Source: Cercis canadensis | Taxonomy: Eukaryota; Streptophyta; Magnoliopsida; Fabales; Fabaceae | Assembly (NCBI GenBank): GCA_003255065.1 | Contig: QAOA01000289.1 | Span: forward strand, 605,805 to 669,804 | DNA: 64,000 bases | Direction: 5' to 3' | Shown here: piece after piece, positions 46,845-59,190 of the stretch | Layout of the letters: the number at the start of each line of letters is the position of its first letter | Position numbering within the stretch: position 1 is the stretch's first letter | Notes under the pieces: generated by a model | The model's input: the letters and a program-made list of their open reading frames with translations, nothing else | Databases searched by the model: none | Told to the model about the DNA's origin: nothing | Position numbers and translations under genes: made by a program

Positions 46845-49800
46845 ATGGCTGGGACTGGAGTTTTTGCAGAGATTCTGGATGGAGATGTGTACAAGTACTA
46901 CTATGATGGAGAATGGAGGAAATCTTCTTCAGGGAAAAGCGTTGCTATCATCAATCCCACGACCAGAAAGACTCAATACAAAGTTCAGGGTAATTTAATT
47001 ACCTTTCTTTCTCATTTCACTTTGTCATGCTCATGCATTTGAACTCTTATTAAGTCCTTTTTTATCTACTTGTTTTTACTTCCTGCTATGGGTGAGAATG
47101 TTAGAGAAGGCTTGAGTTGTCAATGAAGTTTATGATGCTGATTTCTATATTTTGTCACTTGAGCAGCAGTAAGAATGCGAAAACCAATTTGTTTTATAAG
47201 AATTTTCTTGTTTCTATAACCAACCTAGGAAGTGAAATAGCAGAAAGCTGTGGCTGATAGGGTGTGTTATGATATTGTTGCAGCTTGTACACAGGAAGAG
47301 GTTAATAAGGTGATGGATTCAGCAAAATCTGCTCAGAAGTCATGGGCAAAGACCCCACTCTGGAAGAGAGCTGAACTTCTTCACAAGGCAGCTGCTATTC
47401 TGAAACAGCACAAAGCTCCAATTGCAGAGTGCCTAATCAAAGAAATAGCGAAGCCAGCCAAAGATTCAGTTACTGAGGTGAACATTGTGTTATGGCTTCA
47501 GAATACAATGCCAAATTATATTTAGGACTAAGAAATTGAATCATCAAGATAACTGGGTTTTAATTTTTATATCAAGGTTGTAAGATCTGGGGATCTGGTT
47601 TCTTACTGTGCTGAAGAAGGGGTAAGGATTTTGGGAGAGGGAAAGTTCTTGGTGTCAGACAGTTTTCCTGGAAATGAAAGAACAAAATTCTGCCTCACTT
47701 CCAAGGTATATTTTCAGCACTTTCTTCATTTTAAAACTTGTAAATTGGAATTTTATAAAACTAATGCTTGAAAAGTAATCACCATGACATCATATTATAG
47801 TTAATTGTTCGCAGTAGACTGTTGCTTGATGACACATATCGGCTGACAGATAAGTAACTAAAAGACAATCTTCTAAAACTAACTTTTGAAAGAGTTATCA
47901 GTTTTAAATTACTAGCTCCTCTACTCCTGTTGGCTGATCTTATCACATTCTTTTGGTCATGTTCATGTTCATGTTCTTGTCAGTTCTGCAACCTAAATTG
48001 CTAGGATCTTTGCTCATCAATTCTGATAACTGTTATAGAATGATGATATGGAGAAAGCATTTCCAGTTGAATAGAACCAGTATACTATTATAGAATGACA
48101 ATGTTCAATGCTAGCTGTGGTCTCCATATCACATTTCATTTAGTAAATTGTTTGCTCATCAATTCTGACTACCCATATATTACCTTTTAGGAACTTTGCC
48201 TTCTAGTTCAAAGTTAATTGAACAAGTCAATAGTTTCAATCACCAGATGAAATGTGCAACTTTTAAAAGTATAAACACCAAATACACAAATATGAGTGGA
48301 AGGGAAGGGCTCGGACTTACTGATAAGGACAGAATCTCTTTGTGATGATATGGAGAAAGCATTTCTAGTTGAACAGAACCAGTGTACTATTATAGAATGA
48401 CTACGTTCAATGCTGTAATCTCCATATCACATTTCATTTAGTAACTTCTAGTGACAAGGAACTAAAGTGACTATGATGGATTGTCATCTTGTATCTTGTT
48501 ATTTTAGTTTACATATGATGTCGTCTGAGAAAGTTTCAATTGATTTTCAGATCCCATTAGGAGTGGTTTTGGCCATTCCACCATTTAACTATCCGGTCAA
48601 TCTTGCTGTCTCAAAAATGGCTCCTGCATTGATTGCTGGAAATTCCCTTGTGCTCAAGCCTCCAACTCAGGTAATTATTATAAATAACTCAAATCAACCA
48701 TTTATCTTGCACATTATGTCTGAAACTTTTCAAAGGGCACTGTAAATGCATATCATATCCACACCCTCTTTTGTGCTCTATTCCTTCTGAAATGGCTGTC
48801 TTATTATCTCTATATATTTTTCCTTTTAGGGAGCTGTTTCTTGCCTGCATATGGTGCATTGCTTTCACTTGGCTGGTTTTCCCAAAGGCCTAATCAGTTG
48901 TGTTACTGGCAAAGGCTCTGAGATTGGTGACTTCCTTACTATGCATCCAGGGGTGAACTGTATAAGGTGAAAGCTGGTTCCTTTCCATATCATGTCATCA
49001 TATCGCGTAAACAATTTTGCTTCTACTAATTTTAATTCTTCTATGTGTCAGCTTCACTGGCGGCGATACTGGCATTGCGATTTCAAAGAAGGCAGGTATG
49101 ATTCCACTGCAAATGGAGTTGGGAGGAAAAGATGCCTGCATTGTGCTTGAGGATGCTGACCTTGATTTGGTGGCTGCAAACATTATAAAAGGAGGCTTTT
49201 CGTACAGGTGAACAGCATATATGTATTAGCATTTCTGGGAAAAAGATAATTCTTACACAACTGTTAAGATTGATTCTTCATCCAATGAAACTAGAAGGTC
49301 CTCAATACTTAACAATTAACATGCAGTGAGAGTTTTTCATCGTCATCATATGAAAAGCTTTAAAGGATTGGTTCTAAGCTATCAGAAGAGAAAGGTGTTT
49401 ATGTTACAGCATTGCATAACATGAGAAAGGGGTTTATGCTACAGCATTGCATAACATGCTAAAGGACGTTTCATTTACTACATAGCAACTTATACTTGAT
49501 TTTCTATTGTTGTTTACATCAATAAAAGTGGTCAGAGGTGCACTGCTGTTAAGGTTGTCCTGGTGATGGAATCCATTGCTGATGCTTTAGTGGAGAAAGT
49601 GAAGGCTAAGGTAGCAAAACTGAGGGTTGGACCACCTGAGAATGACTCTGATATTACCCCAGTTGTGTCAGAATCATCAGCCAATTACATTGAAGGACTG
49701 GTTTTGGATGCCAAAGAGAAAGGAGCAATATTCTGCCAAGAGTACAGGAGAGAAGGAAATCTCATTTGGCCATTGCTGCTGGATAATGTTAGGCCTGACA

Positions 49801-50356
49801 TGAGAATAGCTTGGGAGGAGCCATTTGGACCAGTTTTACCAGTTATCAGGATCAATTCTGTTGAAGAAGGGATCCACCACTGCAATGCTAGCAATTTTGG
49901 ACTTCAGGTATAATCTTGAACATTATCATTCCCCTTTAAAGAGATGTCATTTGTGAGCATGTCAGTAATTTGCATCAACACAATGAAATTGTGCAGGGTT
50001 GTGTCTTTACAAAGGATGTCAACAAAGCAATATTGATCAGTGATGCAATGGAGACAGGAACAGTTCAGATAAACTCCGCCCCGGCTCGTGGACCAGATCA
50101 TTTTCCCTTCCAGGTGAATCCATCATAGAAACCAGTCAAATTCTGTTACTTTCCAGATGCTATTTCCAAATCCTATGAAAAACATTACTATTTCCCAAAG
50201 GCATTTAACTAGATCCAATATTAACAAATGCTTTACTTGCAGGGTATAAAGGACAGTGGAATTGGATCACAAGGAGTCACCAACAGCATAGATATGATGA
50301 CAAAGGTCAAGACCACTGTGATCAACTTACCCACACCTTCTTATACCATGGGCTAG
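46845..50356 (+). CDS. GAPN: Non-phosphorylating NADP-dependent GAPDH (GAPN, ALDH11A3)
   Basis: Oxidises glyceraldehyde-3-phosphate to 3-phosphoglycerate with NADP+ in the cytosol, bypassing the phosphorylating step and yielding NADPH. Nine exons join in phase: 46845-46989, 47284-47477, 47577-47705, 48551-48670, 48830-48966, 49052-49207, 49529-49907, 49997-50113 and 50243-50356. They give exactly 496 residues, the standard plant length. Family phrases: [57 protein letters not shown] and [12 protein letters not shown]. Glu264 sits in QMELGGKD and catalytic Cys298 in SGQRCTAVK. The protein continues [13 protein letters not shown] and ends [13 protein letters not shown]. No transit peptide. The Cys298 region straddles the exon 6/7 border (AG|T for Ser294). 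Introns 3 and 6 hold local repeats. Confidence 0.96.
48042..48444. repeat. Direct repeat pair in GAPN intron 3
   Basis: 48042-48147 and 48344-48444 share about 100 bases: GATGATATGGAGAAAGCATTTC at the start, ACTATTATAGAATGAC in the middle, and CTCCATATCACATTTCATTT before AGTAA. They differ by substitutions and a small indel. Confidence 0.8.
49388..49459. repeat. Two-unit 36-bp tandem repeat, GAPN intron 6
   Basis: GAGAAAGGTGTTTATGTTAC with AGCATTGCATAACAT is followed immediately by GAGAAAGGGGTTTATGCTAC with AGCATTGCATAACAT. Confidence 0.75.
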
Positions 50357-51736
50357 AATAGATATATGTATTGGGGGGAAATAATTTTAGAGATATTTCC
50401 ATAAATCATAGTTAGCTAGTGCAAACAGCAGAAGAGTTTAGTACTGCAATGTTGTTATGCAGCTGGGAATCAGAAAAAAGATGAATAATGACTGTGATTG
50501 ATCTGTCACATAGCTACTTCATGTGTTTCTGTTAAGATTTAGCAAGATATGAATCTAAAATTTTATCTTGTACTTTGTCAATATGTTAAGGAATATGATT
50601 CTGTTCCGTTTAAATTTATGTCGAACCAATGAAACGAGGAAACCTATTCGCTTCTGTGTCACAAGCTTGAAATGTTCTCTACCTTTCCTTTCTATTCTGT
50701 CTCTTGTAAGCAGAGCAAAGCAACAGGCCTCAAACCTCTTCTAATCGAAGGAATATCAAATTGTAGGATTAGTATTAGATATAAAGCTATTATTCCCCTT
50801 CATCTAACTGTTTAAACTTTTAGGAGAATCGGTACTTGACATGGTATGAATTAGCACCTCTTAACCCACTGCACTGTTTAACAAAAGTTTGAATTTTATT
50901 TATTTAAAACTATAAGCATGTAAAGAAAATTGAGAGCTGGAATAGCATGTTGAAAATCCAGCATTATTGTGGAAGGGCATGAATTGAGTAACATTTGTTT
51001 GCTGTCCTACGAGTTAAAGAATTGTGATTTTGGGTTTCATAATGGGGTGCACATCTTCTTCTGTTCTGAATCTTGTTTCTCAAAATAGGAAGATTTTATG
51101 CTTAATGTTATTATTGGCATTACAGATAGTCACAAAGTAGGTACTTCCAATAGTATATTCTGCTATCCGGGAAAAACCCATTAAAAATGCATCAAACATG
51201 TTAGGGATAAAATAAATAAATTTGATTAGTTTCCCTAGAGTTGACTATAATGCAAGATCGCTATTGTTGATTAGCGTGCTTCGCTCTCTATCACTCTTGT
51301 CTCTTGCAAATGCCAAGTCATCCACTCACTCCAACCCAAATCCAATCTCAAAAGAAAATAAAACCAAAAGTGTAAAGAAATAATGATAATATAAACAAAA
51401 CGGACATCTTTGGGGAAGGAAATTGCTTTACGTTCCTTCTTCTATTTCCTCTTTTCCTTGGCCAAATGCACACAAATTTAATGATTTGTATATGTTTGAT
51501 ATGATTATAAGGAGGTAAAATATAATGAAATAATATTTAAAAAGGTTATTGAGATCATTTTTAAGTTTTGTAAATTTTTTGTTCGAACACAGAGTCCATA
51601 AATAAAATATATATAAAAAAAAGTGTAAACATTAACCTATTAACATAAAAAATAATAATTATTTTATCAAAAAATTACTCATTGTTCATTTGTGCAACTA
51701 AACATATATAAGAAAATAAAATTGACTCTTAAATGT

Positions 51737-51880
51737 TAGAGAGAATTACAGAAAAAAAAAAGATAAAAAATAATTTATTACAAAAACATAAAAGTGACCA
51801 TTAAAAATCAAACAGCGACCATTGGTCATCATTTTGTTCATTGCAAATTTTTTTATCTTTCTTTTTGGTAATTCTCCCTA
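51737..51880. mobile_element. Short MITE with GAGAATTAC termini
   Basis: The left end TAGAGAGAATTACAGAAAAA and right end TTTTTGGTAATTCTCCCTA are near reverse complements, and the complementarity extends into AAGATAAA/TTTATCTT. The flanks AAATGTTA and AAATATTA could be a 9-base-type target duplication with one difference, as in Mutator-like elements. Confidence 0.5.
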
Positions 51881-53004
51881 AATATTATCCTTTTTACCTC
51901 TTCTACCAAACAAACCTGCAGTCGTACTCGTATTTAGTTTCTTTAGAAAATTACATTAATATTTATTAACTTGGATTTTGCTTAGTTCTTGATAACTATC
52001 ATGGAGAATTGGTGGCTATCCAAAGAAAGAAAGAAAGAACGTGTAGAATTGGTAATGAGCGACGGATGGGTGATAAAGGAATGAGAATTGTGAACAATTT
52101 AGGTCATGTTAAAGCCATAAGTTAACACATGCAATTTGATATATCCTTCACGTTCACCAAACTATTTTTTATCATATCTAGAAGGGAAAAAGAGAAATCA
52201 CCTTCATGTGTAGTCAATTACCAAATAGTTACTTATGGTTTAACAATTGAGGGTGGAGCTGAAAATTATACCCTAACAATGTAAAGGCCTTCATTTTGAA
52301 ACAAGTCTAAATTTTATAACAAATAAAAAGTTTTGATAATAATAGTATTACTAATATATAAGGTTTTTTTGGTACTTTTAACTACGACTTTAAATTTAAA
52401 TATAAAATTTAAAAAATCTTGTAGACGATTTCTGTATCATTCCATTATAAATTGTTTGGTATTAATATGTAAGGTTTACCATAATAGTATTATAATAAAT
52501 AGATAAATATTAAGATAAAAAAAAGACAGAAAGAAAAGCATATGATAAAGTGGGTTGTAGAAATTGTTAAAATATGAGGCGTGCATAATAAATAGATAAA
52601 TAAATAGAACGAAGTCAAATGTGTAACCAAAAAATAAGACTTCCATGGGATTTGAAGTGGCAGCTGAACTAATTTAAGTAGAGGGAGAAGTTTGTCATTT
52701 TCTAAGAAAATTTAATGGAATTGGAAGTTTAGAATAAGGTTATAATAGGGGTAGGTTAATTATTATGGAACAAAGAGGCCCCTAATCCCTAATTCCTATA
52801 TATAACAACAATTAAAGGAGAATCGTTGAAATAAAGAAAAATATAATAAAATATGAATAGTTTCCCAAATTGTGAAGGAGGTTTCCATAGCATAATAATT
52901 TTAGGTTAGTAAGTGGGGAGTTGAGGTGTAAAGAGAGCCCTATCAGCTGAAGAAAAGTGTGGATGTGATTGCTACAAGACAGGGACATATACCTACATCT
53001 TTTG

Positions 53005-53027
53005 CCATTGCCATTGCCATTGCCATG
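53005..53027. repeat. (CCATTG)n short repeat
   Basis: Nearly four units of the hexamer CCATTG, just upstream of the orphan frame at 53047. Confidence 0.85.
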
Positions 53028-53046
53028 CTTTAATAAAAGCTTATTC

Positions 53047-53325
53047 ATGTTTAGTCTTAGCAAAGCAAAACCTCCTCCATCTCTCTTCTCTACTCGAAAC
53101 GTTTCCGTTTCATTCCATTCGATGGCTCAAATTAATCATATTAGTTCAAATGCCAAAAGTTTTAGGGATGTTCTTAAACTTGTATCTTTACCAAAGAACA
53201 AAGAATATAATCATGGGGTTGGGGTCGCAGCTGAAATTCTCATTATTATTCTTCAAACTTGTATGACAAGATCTATGATCAAAACTTTTGATATATATAT
53301 GCTTTTAAAATGCTATCCAGTATAG
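53047..53325 (+). CDS. Orphan small open frame, 92 codons, uncertain
   Basis: I do not recognise this product. From the ATG at 53047 it starts MFSLSKAKPPPSLFSTRNVS, a Ser/Arg-rich, acid-poor stretch resembling an organelle transit peptide, and continues AQINHISSNAKSFRDVLKL. The end (SMIKTFDIYMLLKCYPV) is less convincing. A TATA-like CTATATATAAC lies near 52796, about 250 bases upstream. It could be a first exon or chance. Low confidence. Confidence 0.2.
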   Translation: MFSLSKAKPPPSLFSTRNVSVSFHSMAQINHISSNAKSFRDVLKLVSLPKNKEYNHGVGVAAEILIIILQTCMTRSMIKTFDIYMLLKCYPV

Positions 53326-56300
53326 ATATAGATTTTATTTGTGGAATCTAATTACAAGATTAATATTGGTGATGATATAATAGGTATTGTTTATTAATTA
53401 ATTAGTAAAACTTCATGGTGTTAGGTTATGCGGAGAATTTCTACCTACATTTCCTTTACCTTTCCTAGTTCTAATGTTTGCTTATTTTAATCCCTCACCT
53501 TTCAATTATTTCAACTTAATCCTCCAAATTTTGTAAGTAAATTTTATTTTATCTTTATTCTTCTTGGATTATTATAAGTTTTATAGGCATTCCAACAACA
53601 ACAAAAAAACCATAATATTTGATTCTTGAGTATTTGATTTTAGAGGGTTTCAGGTTTAAATCTTATTAAGAGACTAATTTTCCAATTGTGTAACCTAAAT
53701 TTTAATTGAAATAATAATAAATTTTTTAGAATAAAATGATAACTTCAGCACCCATGATATCATATTGTAACAGCAACATTTGTTTTATTAAAAATAAAAA
53801 TAAAAATATTTTTCTTGTAATCTTGTTAAATTGCAGCCTACAGCCATAACTTAATTTGAGCACAATCAATATATATANATATATATTTCTTGTAATCTTG
53901 TTCAATGCATTTAATTATACATAGAAAAATAATTCAAAACTCAATGCTTATATATGTTGCATAATAGAAAGATTAATTGATCAAGGTCGGAAAAAAAGGG
54001 GGTGTGCCTATAAAAGATTGCGTTATACATGATTTTTAGAATTTGTATTTGTTTCTTTTTGCTTTTCTCATAAAAGCACGTCTTTTAATTCCTCAAGTTT
54101 TGGCAATATTAATGTTGATTGGCATTTTGTCACATACACTATATATATATATATTTCGTCGTCATTTTACTCTCTTTTTTCTTTGTTTTATGGTATAGTT
54201 TCTCGCAATTGGCTTTGGAACAATTAATCAACAATAATTTGTTGAGTAAATTTGACTTTTCCACCCAAACCAAACTATTCTTAGCTAATCATCTTGTCCC
54301 AATATATGATAATTAATAAATTGATAATTAACGTCTCCACTTTCCACAATACTAATTTAATTTTTACGTTAATTTTACTAATGCTGCCAAAGCCTTTTCA
54401 GCAATGTAATTATTTGCGTGACATTTTCAAATATGGTAGGACACGCGTACAAGGACGCTTAAGTCATATCATTAGGATACTAAACTGTGGAAAAATAGAT
54501 GAAATGCGTGGATGCTAGCTTGCCTCATAACAAGAAAAAAGTTAAAAGAGTCACAATTTGTCTTTTCTCACCACAATTCATTCATCTTTTTGACTTCAAA
54601 AAATAGGAAACCTAAGCTATATTTGGTGTTTGAGCATATTATAGCAAATCCATATACACTTTAACAAGTGACGTATTGGAATTAAAACCAATCTCTTGGT
54701 TAATTTGCTATATTATAGAAAAAATGATAATGACTAATAAGGTGTTGGCTCAATAGAAACAAGTTGAGCTTCAAAACGTTATAGGCCAAAGATCATATAT
54801 TCGAATTCTTAGAGTTCCACTTGTTAAGAAAGATTTACCAGTTACTGTTTCTATTCTAAACATGGATTAGTTTCACATTCAAAGAATATGGAGATACCCT
54901 GGATGTAAATAGGACAATGCGTCTTCGTCTTGATAATATATATAGCAAATGCAAGCTTTCATTCTAATAATTAATGTGTTAAACATAGTAACTACCCTAG
55001 TTCATATGTAATATTAATTCGGCATTTTACAGGTACATACGATAAAGATCTTTTTTTTTTTTATTCTTTTATAAACCTTTCCTTCATTGGTACAATATAA
55101 CCTTAAATCCTTGCATGTAGCTACGAAGAATACCAATTAATGCTTTCTAATTTGTAAGATCGAAATAGCGGAAAATGATACACGTATATGCATACATGCA
55201 TGAGTGATGATTACAAAATCAATAACATATGTGTACATAATTTAATGCAATAAGATTGAATTAAATGGTGTAGAATAACATATCTGTGGTGTGGTCCATG
55301 ATTCTTGTCTATTCTATGAGTTTGAACCTCATGTGCTACCTTAATTATAGGAATATGTAAAAAATTGATGAGGTACTGAATGTAGAATGTTATGTATATT
55401 AAAAATTGTCACAATCTCGAAGAGCTGCACAGTTGTTGTACTTTGGCTTCATTATTATTGTACTTCATCAATCTCAAAAGCAGTAATAATGTGAATGAAG
55501 TAAGCTAGCTCTCTTTCTCTTGGTAGCTTCCCATAGACAAGAACAATAATGAGAAAGAGAGAGAATACAAGCATGCATGTCCTTCGTTTCCCACTAATTT
55601 GGTTAACCAAAACTTGAGAGCCAGCAAATCTTTTGAATACTAATTTTTTGGGATTCCATGTGGTCTGAATATTTTGATACAAAGAACTTGGCTTAGTGAA
55701 CAACTAAGATCCAATTTGCAAATGGGATACGATAGGGACAACAATTGCTAAATCAATTATAGCAAACTAACTCTTTAGATCTCGTGGGTGATTTTCCAAT
55801 GAATTTTAACAATCTGGTCTCAGTTTCAAACATAGAATTCGTTTTAATTTGATCAATCATTCAACATTAATTTGGATTTTGGAATATTATAGAGTTATGC
55901 TTTTATGTGGTCATCGCTTGTGGACTCAAATTGTGTGGCTTATGAAGAAAAAGATATATTAAATTTCAATCTGCATGCTGCATCCTGCATGTTAATAGTT
56001 TCATGGGGAAGGCAATTCTTTAAGTTGGGATTAAGATATACTGAAATTAGATGGTGAGAAGTTGCCATGTCTTAAATTTCATACATTTATGAATAACATT
56101 GAATAGTATTGCATTGCAGTGTCTGTTTGTGCAAAATTTCATAACATTCTTCTCGCAACTCTGTGATCAAGTAAAGTATTAGTAATATAATTAATGATAA
56201 GTGAGTTTAATAACGCTTCCTCTAATCATAAAAATTAAAAGATTTAATATCATGAATTTATTTTTATTTTTTTAATGTATTGTACTTTTAGATAACAAAA

Positions 56301-57414
56301 AAAAAAAATAGTAATAATATAGAGTGAGTGAGCATGGCGATGCTTTCTTTTAATTCTCTCTCGTGTCATCATGTAAAGTTAGTGATGATTTCTTAATTCT
56401 TATCCTCCTTCACTTTGTTGTGGCTATCCACTCCTTAATTGAAAATTGAAACAAGTATTCCAAATTAGAGCAGGATAACTAAATTCCATGAAAAAGTTAT
56501 TGCGGCAGAACAAGTGGAACGACGTAGGAGTGGGGATACGATGTAGTTGCTCGCTTTGTGGTTGACACGACATAAATTCAACCCGTGCTCGACATGATTA
56601 CCTTTTAGATACTGTAATTAGATAATTATAACTTATAACAGTGTCATAGTAATTTTAGCTTCTTCCTATATCTTAATTTAAGCTTACTCTCTTCAAAAAA
56701 ATTGAAATCTCAACTTTATATTCTTATTTTTTAATATTCTCACCATATTTTATTTCATAAAATTGAGCTAGCAGTGATCAAGAAAGATCCACCCGAATTC
56801 CGAAGCATCTCATGGACTCAAATACATGAACTATTTTAGAAAGAATGACATGGAAAATAAATATATATTTTTTGTTATTGAATAATTAAAAAAAAAACAT
56901 GGAGAAAATATAGCTCCATTTTCTGGGGTAGTGGCCATGAATTTTGACCAGTTCAACGACGACTCCCGCATAAGCTCTCAAAGACTCTCTTGTATTTCAC
57001 TTTCTTTTTTATTTTTATTAAAAAAGTTGTTACGTAGTAATTAAAATGCAAGTTAAAGATACAGCATAATAATAGAGCCAATGTATTTCTTAAAGAGTGA
57101 GTTGTGAGTATAAATAATTTTTTTTTGTTTAGTTAAAATTACAAAAATATTTTATTCTTTTTCATAAATAATAATGGAAATTGGAGTTTTTTTTTTAAAA
57201 AAAAGTTAAATATAAAAAACAAAGAGATTATCTGTTACATAATAAAATCAGAAAGCCACGTGGAGAGTCCCGTTTGAGTCTATTTACAACGCGTCGATGA
57301 ACGATGACGAAACAGAAGGGACTGGCCGTTCATGCGAGACTAGGAAAATAAGTATATATAGAAGGAAACTGCTAGCCCACGCGCATTAGGGAAACGTAAC
57401 TCACCAAAGCTAGA

Positions 57415-57485
57415 GTTTTTTTTTTTCTTTTTTTTTTATTGAAAAGCTAGAGNTTTTTTTTCTTTTTTTTATTGAAAAGCTAGAG
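57415..57485. repeat. Short T-rich duplication around single N (57453)
   Basis: A T-rich tract plus ATTGAAAAGCTAGAG occurs immediately before and after N at 57453. It shows the same pattern as the other N joints, with length variation in the T runs. Confidence 0.7.
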
Positions 57486-57756
57486 TTTAATAAGTTTGAT
57501 TTAGTATTGAAGAATTTATATATATAATTTATATAGGTGACTATATTAATTTGTGCTGAGATTTATCTATTTTATCATTCTCATGCTTTTTTATGAGTTC
57601 AATAAGTATTAATATAAATACAAATTTGTTTCAATTATAAGGATAAGAAAAAGGTGAACTCAAATTTGGCTGTTCGTAATTGTTTTGGGTATTGCGTAAT
57701 ATTAAAGAATATACTTTTTTCAAAATTATTAGAAGAGGGAGATGATTATATAAAGG

Positions 57757-58228
57757 TCTAAATGTATTGTAAGTCTTTATAGTTTGGACAAATTTTGAAT
57801 CAGGTTTTTATAATTTTTTTTTTTAGTTCTTATAATTTGAAATTTTTTTTAATTAGGTCCCTTCTATCACTCTCAGTTATAACTTCATCAGTTTAGTGTT
57901 GACATAACAAATAATTTATCTATGTGACAATAAAAAAAGTTGACACGATACCAAAATGACACAAAAATTATCATATCTTTTTATGCATTTTTTTAAGTCA
58001 AAATTTGATAAGATGATAATTTTTGTATCATTTTGATATCACGTCAATTTTTTTTATTACCACATAGATAAGTCGTTTGTTATGTTAATATTAGACTGAC
58101 GGAGTTATAATCAGGAGGTGACGATAAAGATTCAATTAAAAAAATTTAAATTATAAAAATGCAAAAAAATATATAAAAACACGATTCAAAATTCATCAAA
58201 ACTATAAAGGTATGCATTACATTTAAAG
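57757..58228. mobile_element. ~470-bp foldback (MITE-like) element
   Basis: A large imperfect palindrome centred near 57990. Left CTTTATAGTTTGGACAAATT pairs with right AATTCATCAAAACTATAAAG. Left ATTTATCTATGTGACAATAA pairs with right TTATTACCACATAGATAAGT. Left CCAAAATGACACAAAAATTA pairs with right TAATTTTTGTATCATTTTGA. No coding frame; no clear target duplication. Confidence 0.75.
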
Positions 58229-59190
58229 TGCCACTTTTTAAAAGAATTACCTTTTGTAATATAAATCTGTCACAAAAGGGTCATCTTTAGCTTTTTGATG
58301 TTAGAATTTTACATTTTGAATAATACTACAATGATTAATGTCATATATCAATATATATGATTTTTTATATTAGTATAATTTAAATTTAGTTGAATTTATT
58401 TATACTTTTATTTATATATATAACTAAAATACTATCAAGTAAGTAATAAAAAGACGTGAAAAAATAATGTGTAACAATTATTTATAGGGGATTTTATCAT
58501 GTCAATAAAGTACATGATATTTTTTTGACATGACAATATTATAATTGTCGATTAAAAATATTTAATCTTAATCGTTTATTTTTAACAGTTAAAATTAATT
58601 ATTTTTTATATCAATAGTTGTTATGTTACTATATAAAAAAAAAAAAAAGCATGTCCTTAATATATGAAAAACTTCCATTATTTATTATTTGTTAATAAAA
58701 TAAGTGAATTTCTTTTTAGCAAAAAGAAAAAAAGCAAATTTTTTCATAGAAATCATTAAATAAAGAAATTTTGTTGGAAAATCACGCGCCAAAAAAGTTC
58801 AGTGAGGAGTCAGGAGAGGAAAGAGCGAAAAACGAAAACAGAAGAAATTGCAAAAGTCCAAACAGGAAACCAAAAGAAAAAGAAAAGAAAAAAGAAGTTA
58901 TCTTTTGCTATTTAATATCCAAAGATGAAAGGGAGAAAGAATTGGGCTCCAGGAACCCGAAAACCCCAAAACGCAATGCTGTTTCCACTTGTGTGTGTTT
59001 CTCAGTTCCCAATTCTCTAAACCACCCTCACCAACACAATTCTGTGCTCAAACTTTCACAGCTTGAGAGTTCAGACCTGACGCTGACTCTCACCCTTACC
59101 TTTGTCCTTATCTTTCTCTCTTTTTCTCTCTGGAGTTGATCCCAATAGTATCGTTACGCTTCCTTCTCCAATTTCAATTTCTGGTTGTGG

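Larger units (their letters stand above)
50357..59190. other. 8.8-kb gene-poor region upstream of the bHLH gene
   Basis: 50357-50650 is the GAPN 3' UTR. The rest is AT-rich with no recognisable protein-coding gene. It contains a Mutator-like MITE at 51737, a small orphan frame at 53047, a TA microsatellite with N near 53866-53885, an N-joined duplication near 57453, and a large foldback at 57757. A GC-richer island with a TATA-like GTATATATAGAAGG lies at 57250-57400. From about 58770 the sequence is the purine-rich then pyrimidine-rich leader of the bHLH gene. Confidence 0.5.

Noticed and set aside
58771-59139. 122-codon Lys/Glu-rich frame before the bHLH gene
   Set aside because: No ATG start; it is purine-rich leader sequence. 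I treat it as 5' UTR, not a uORF.
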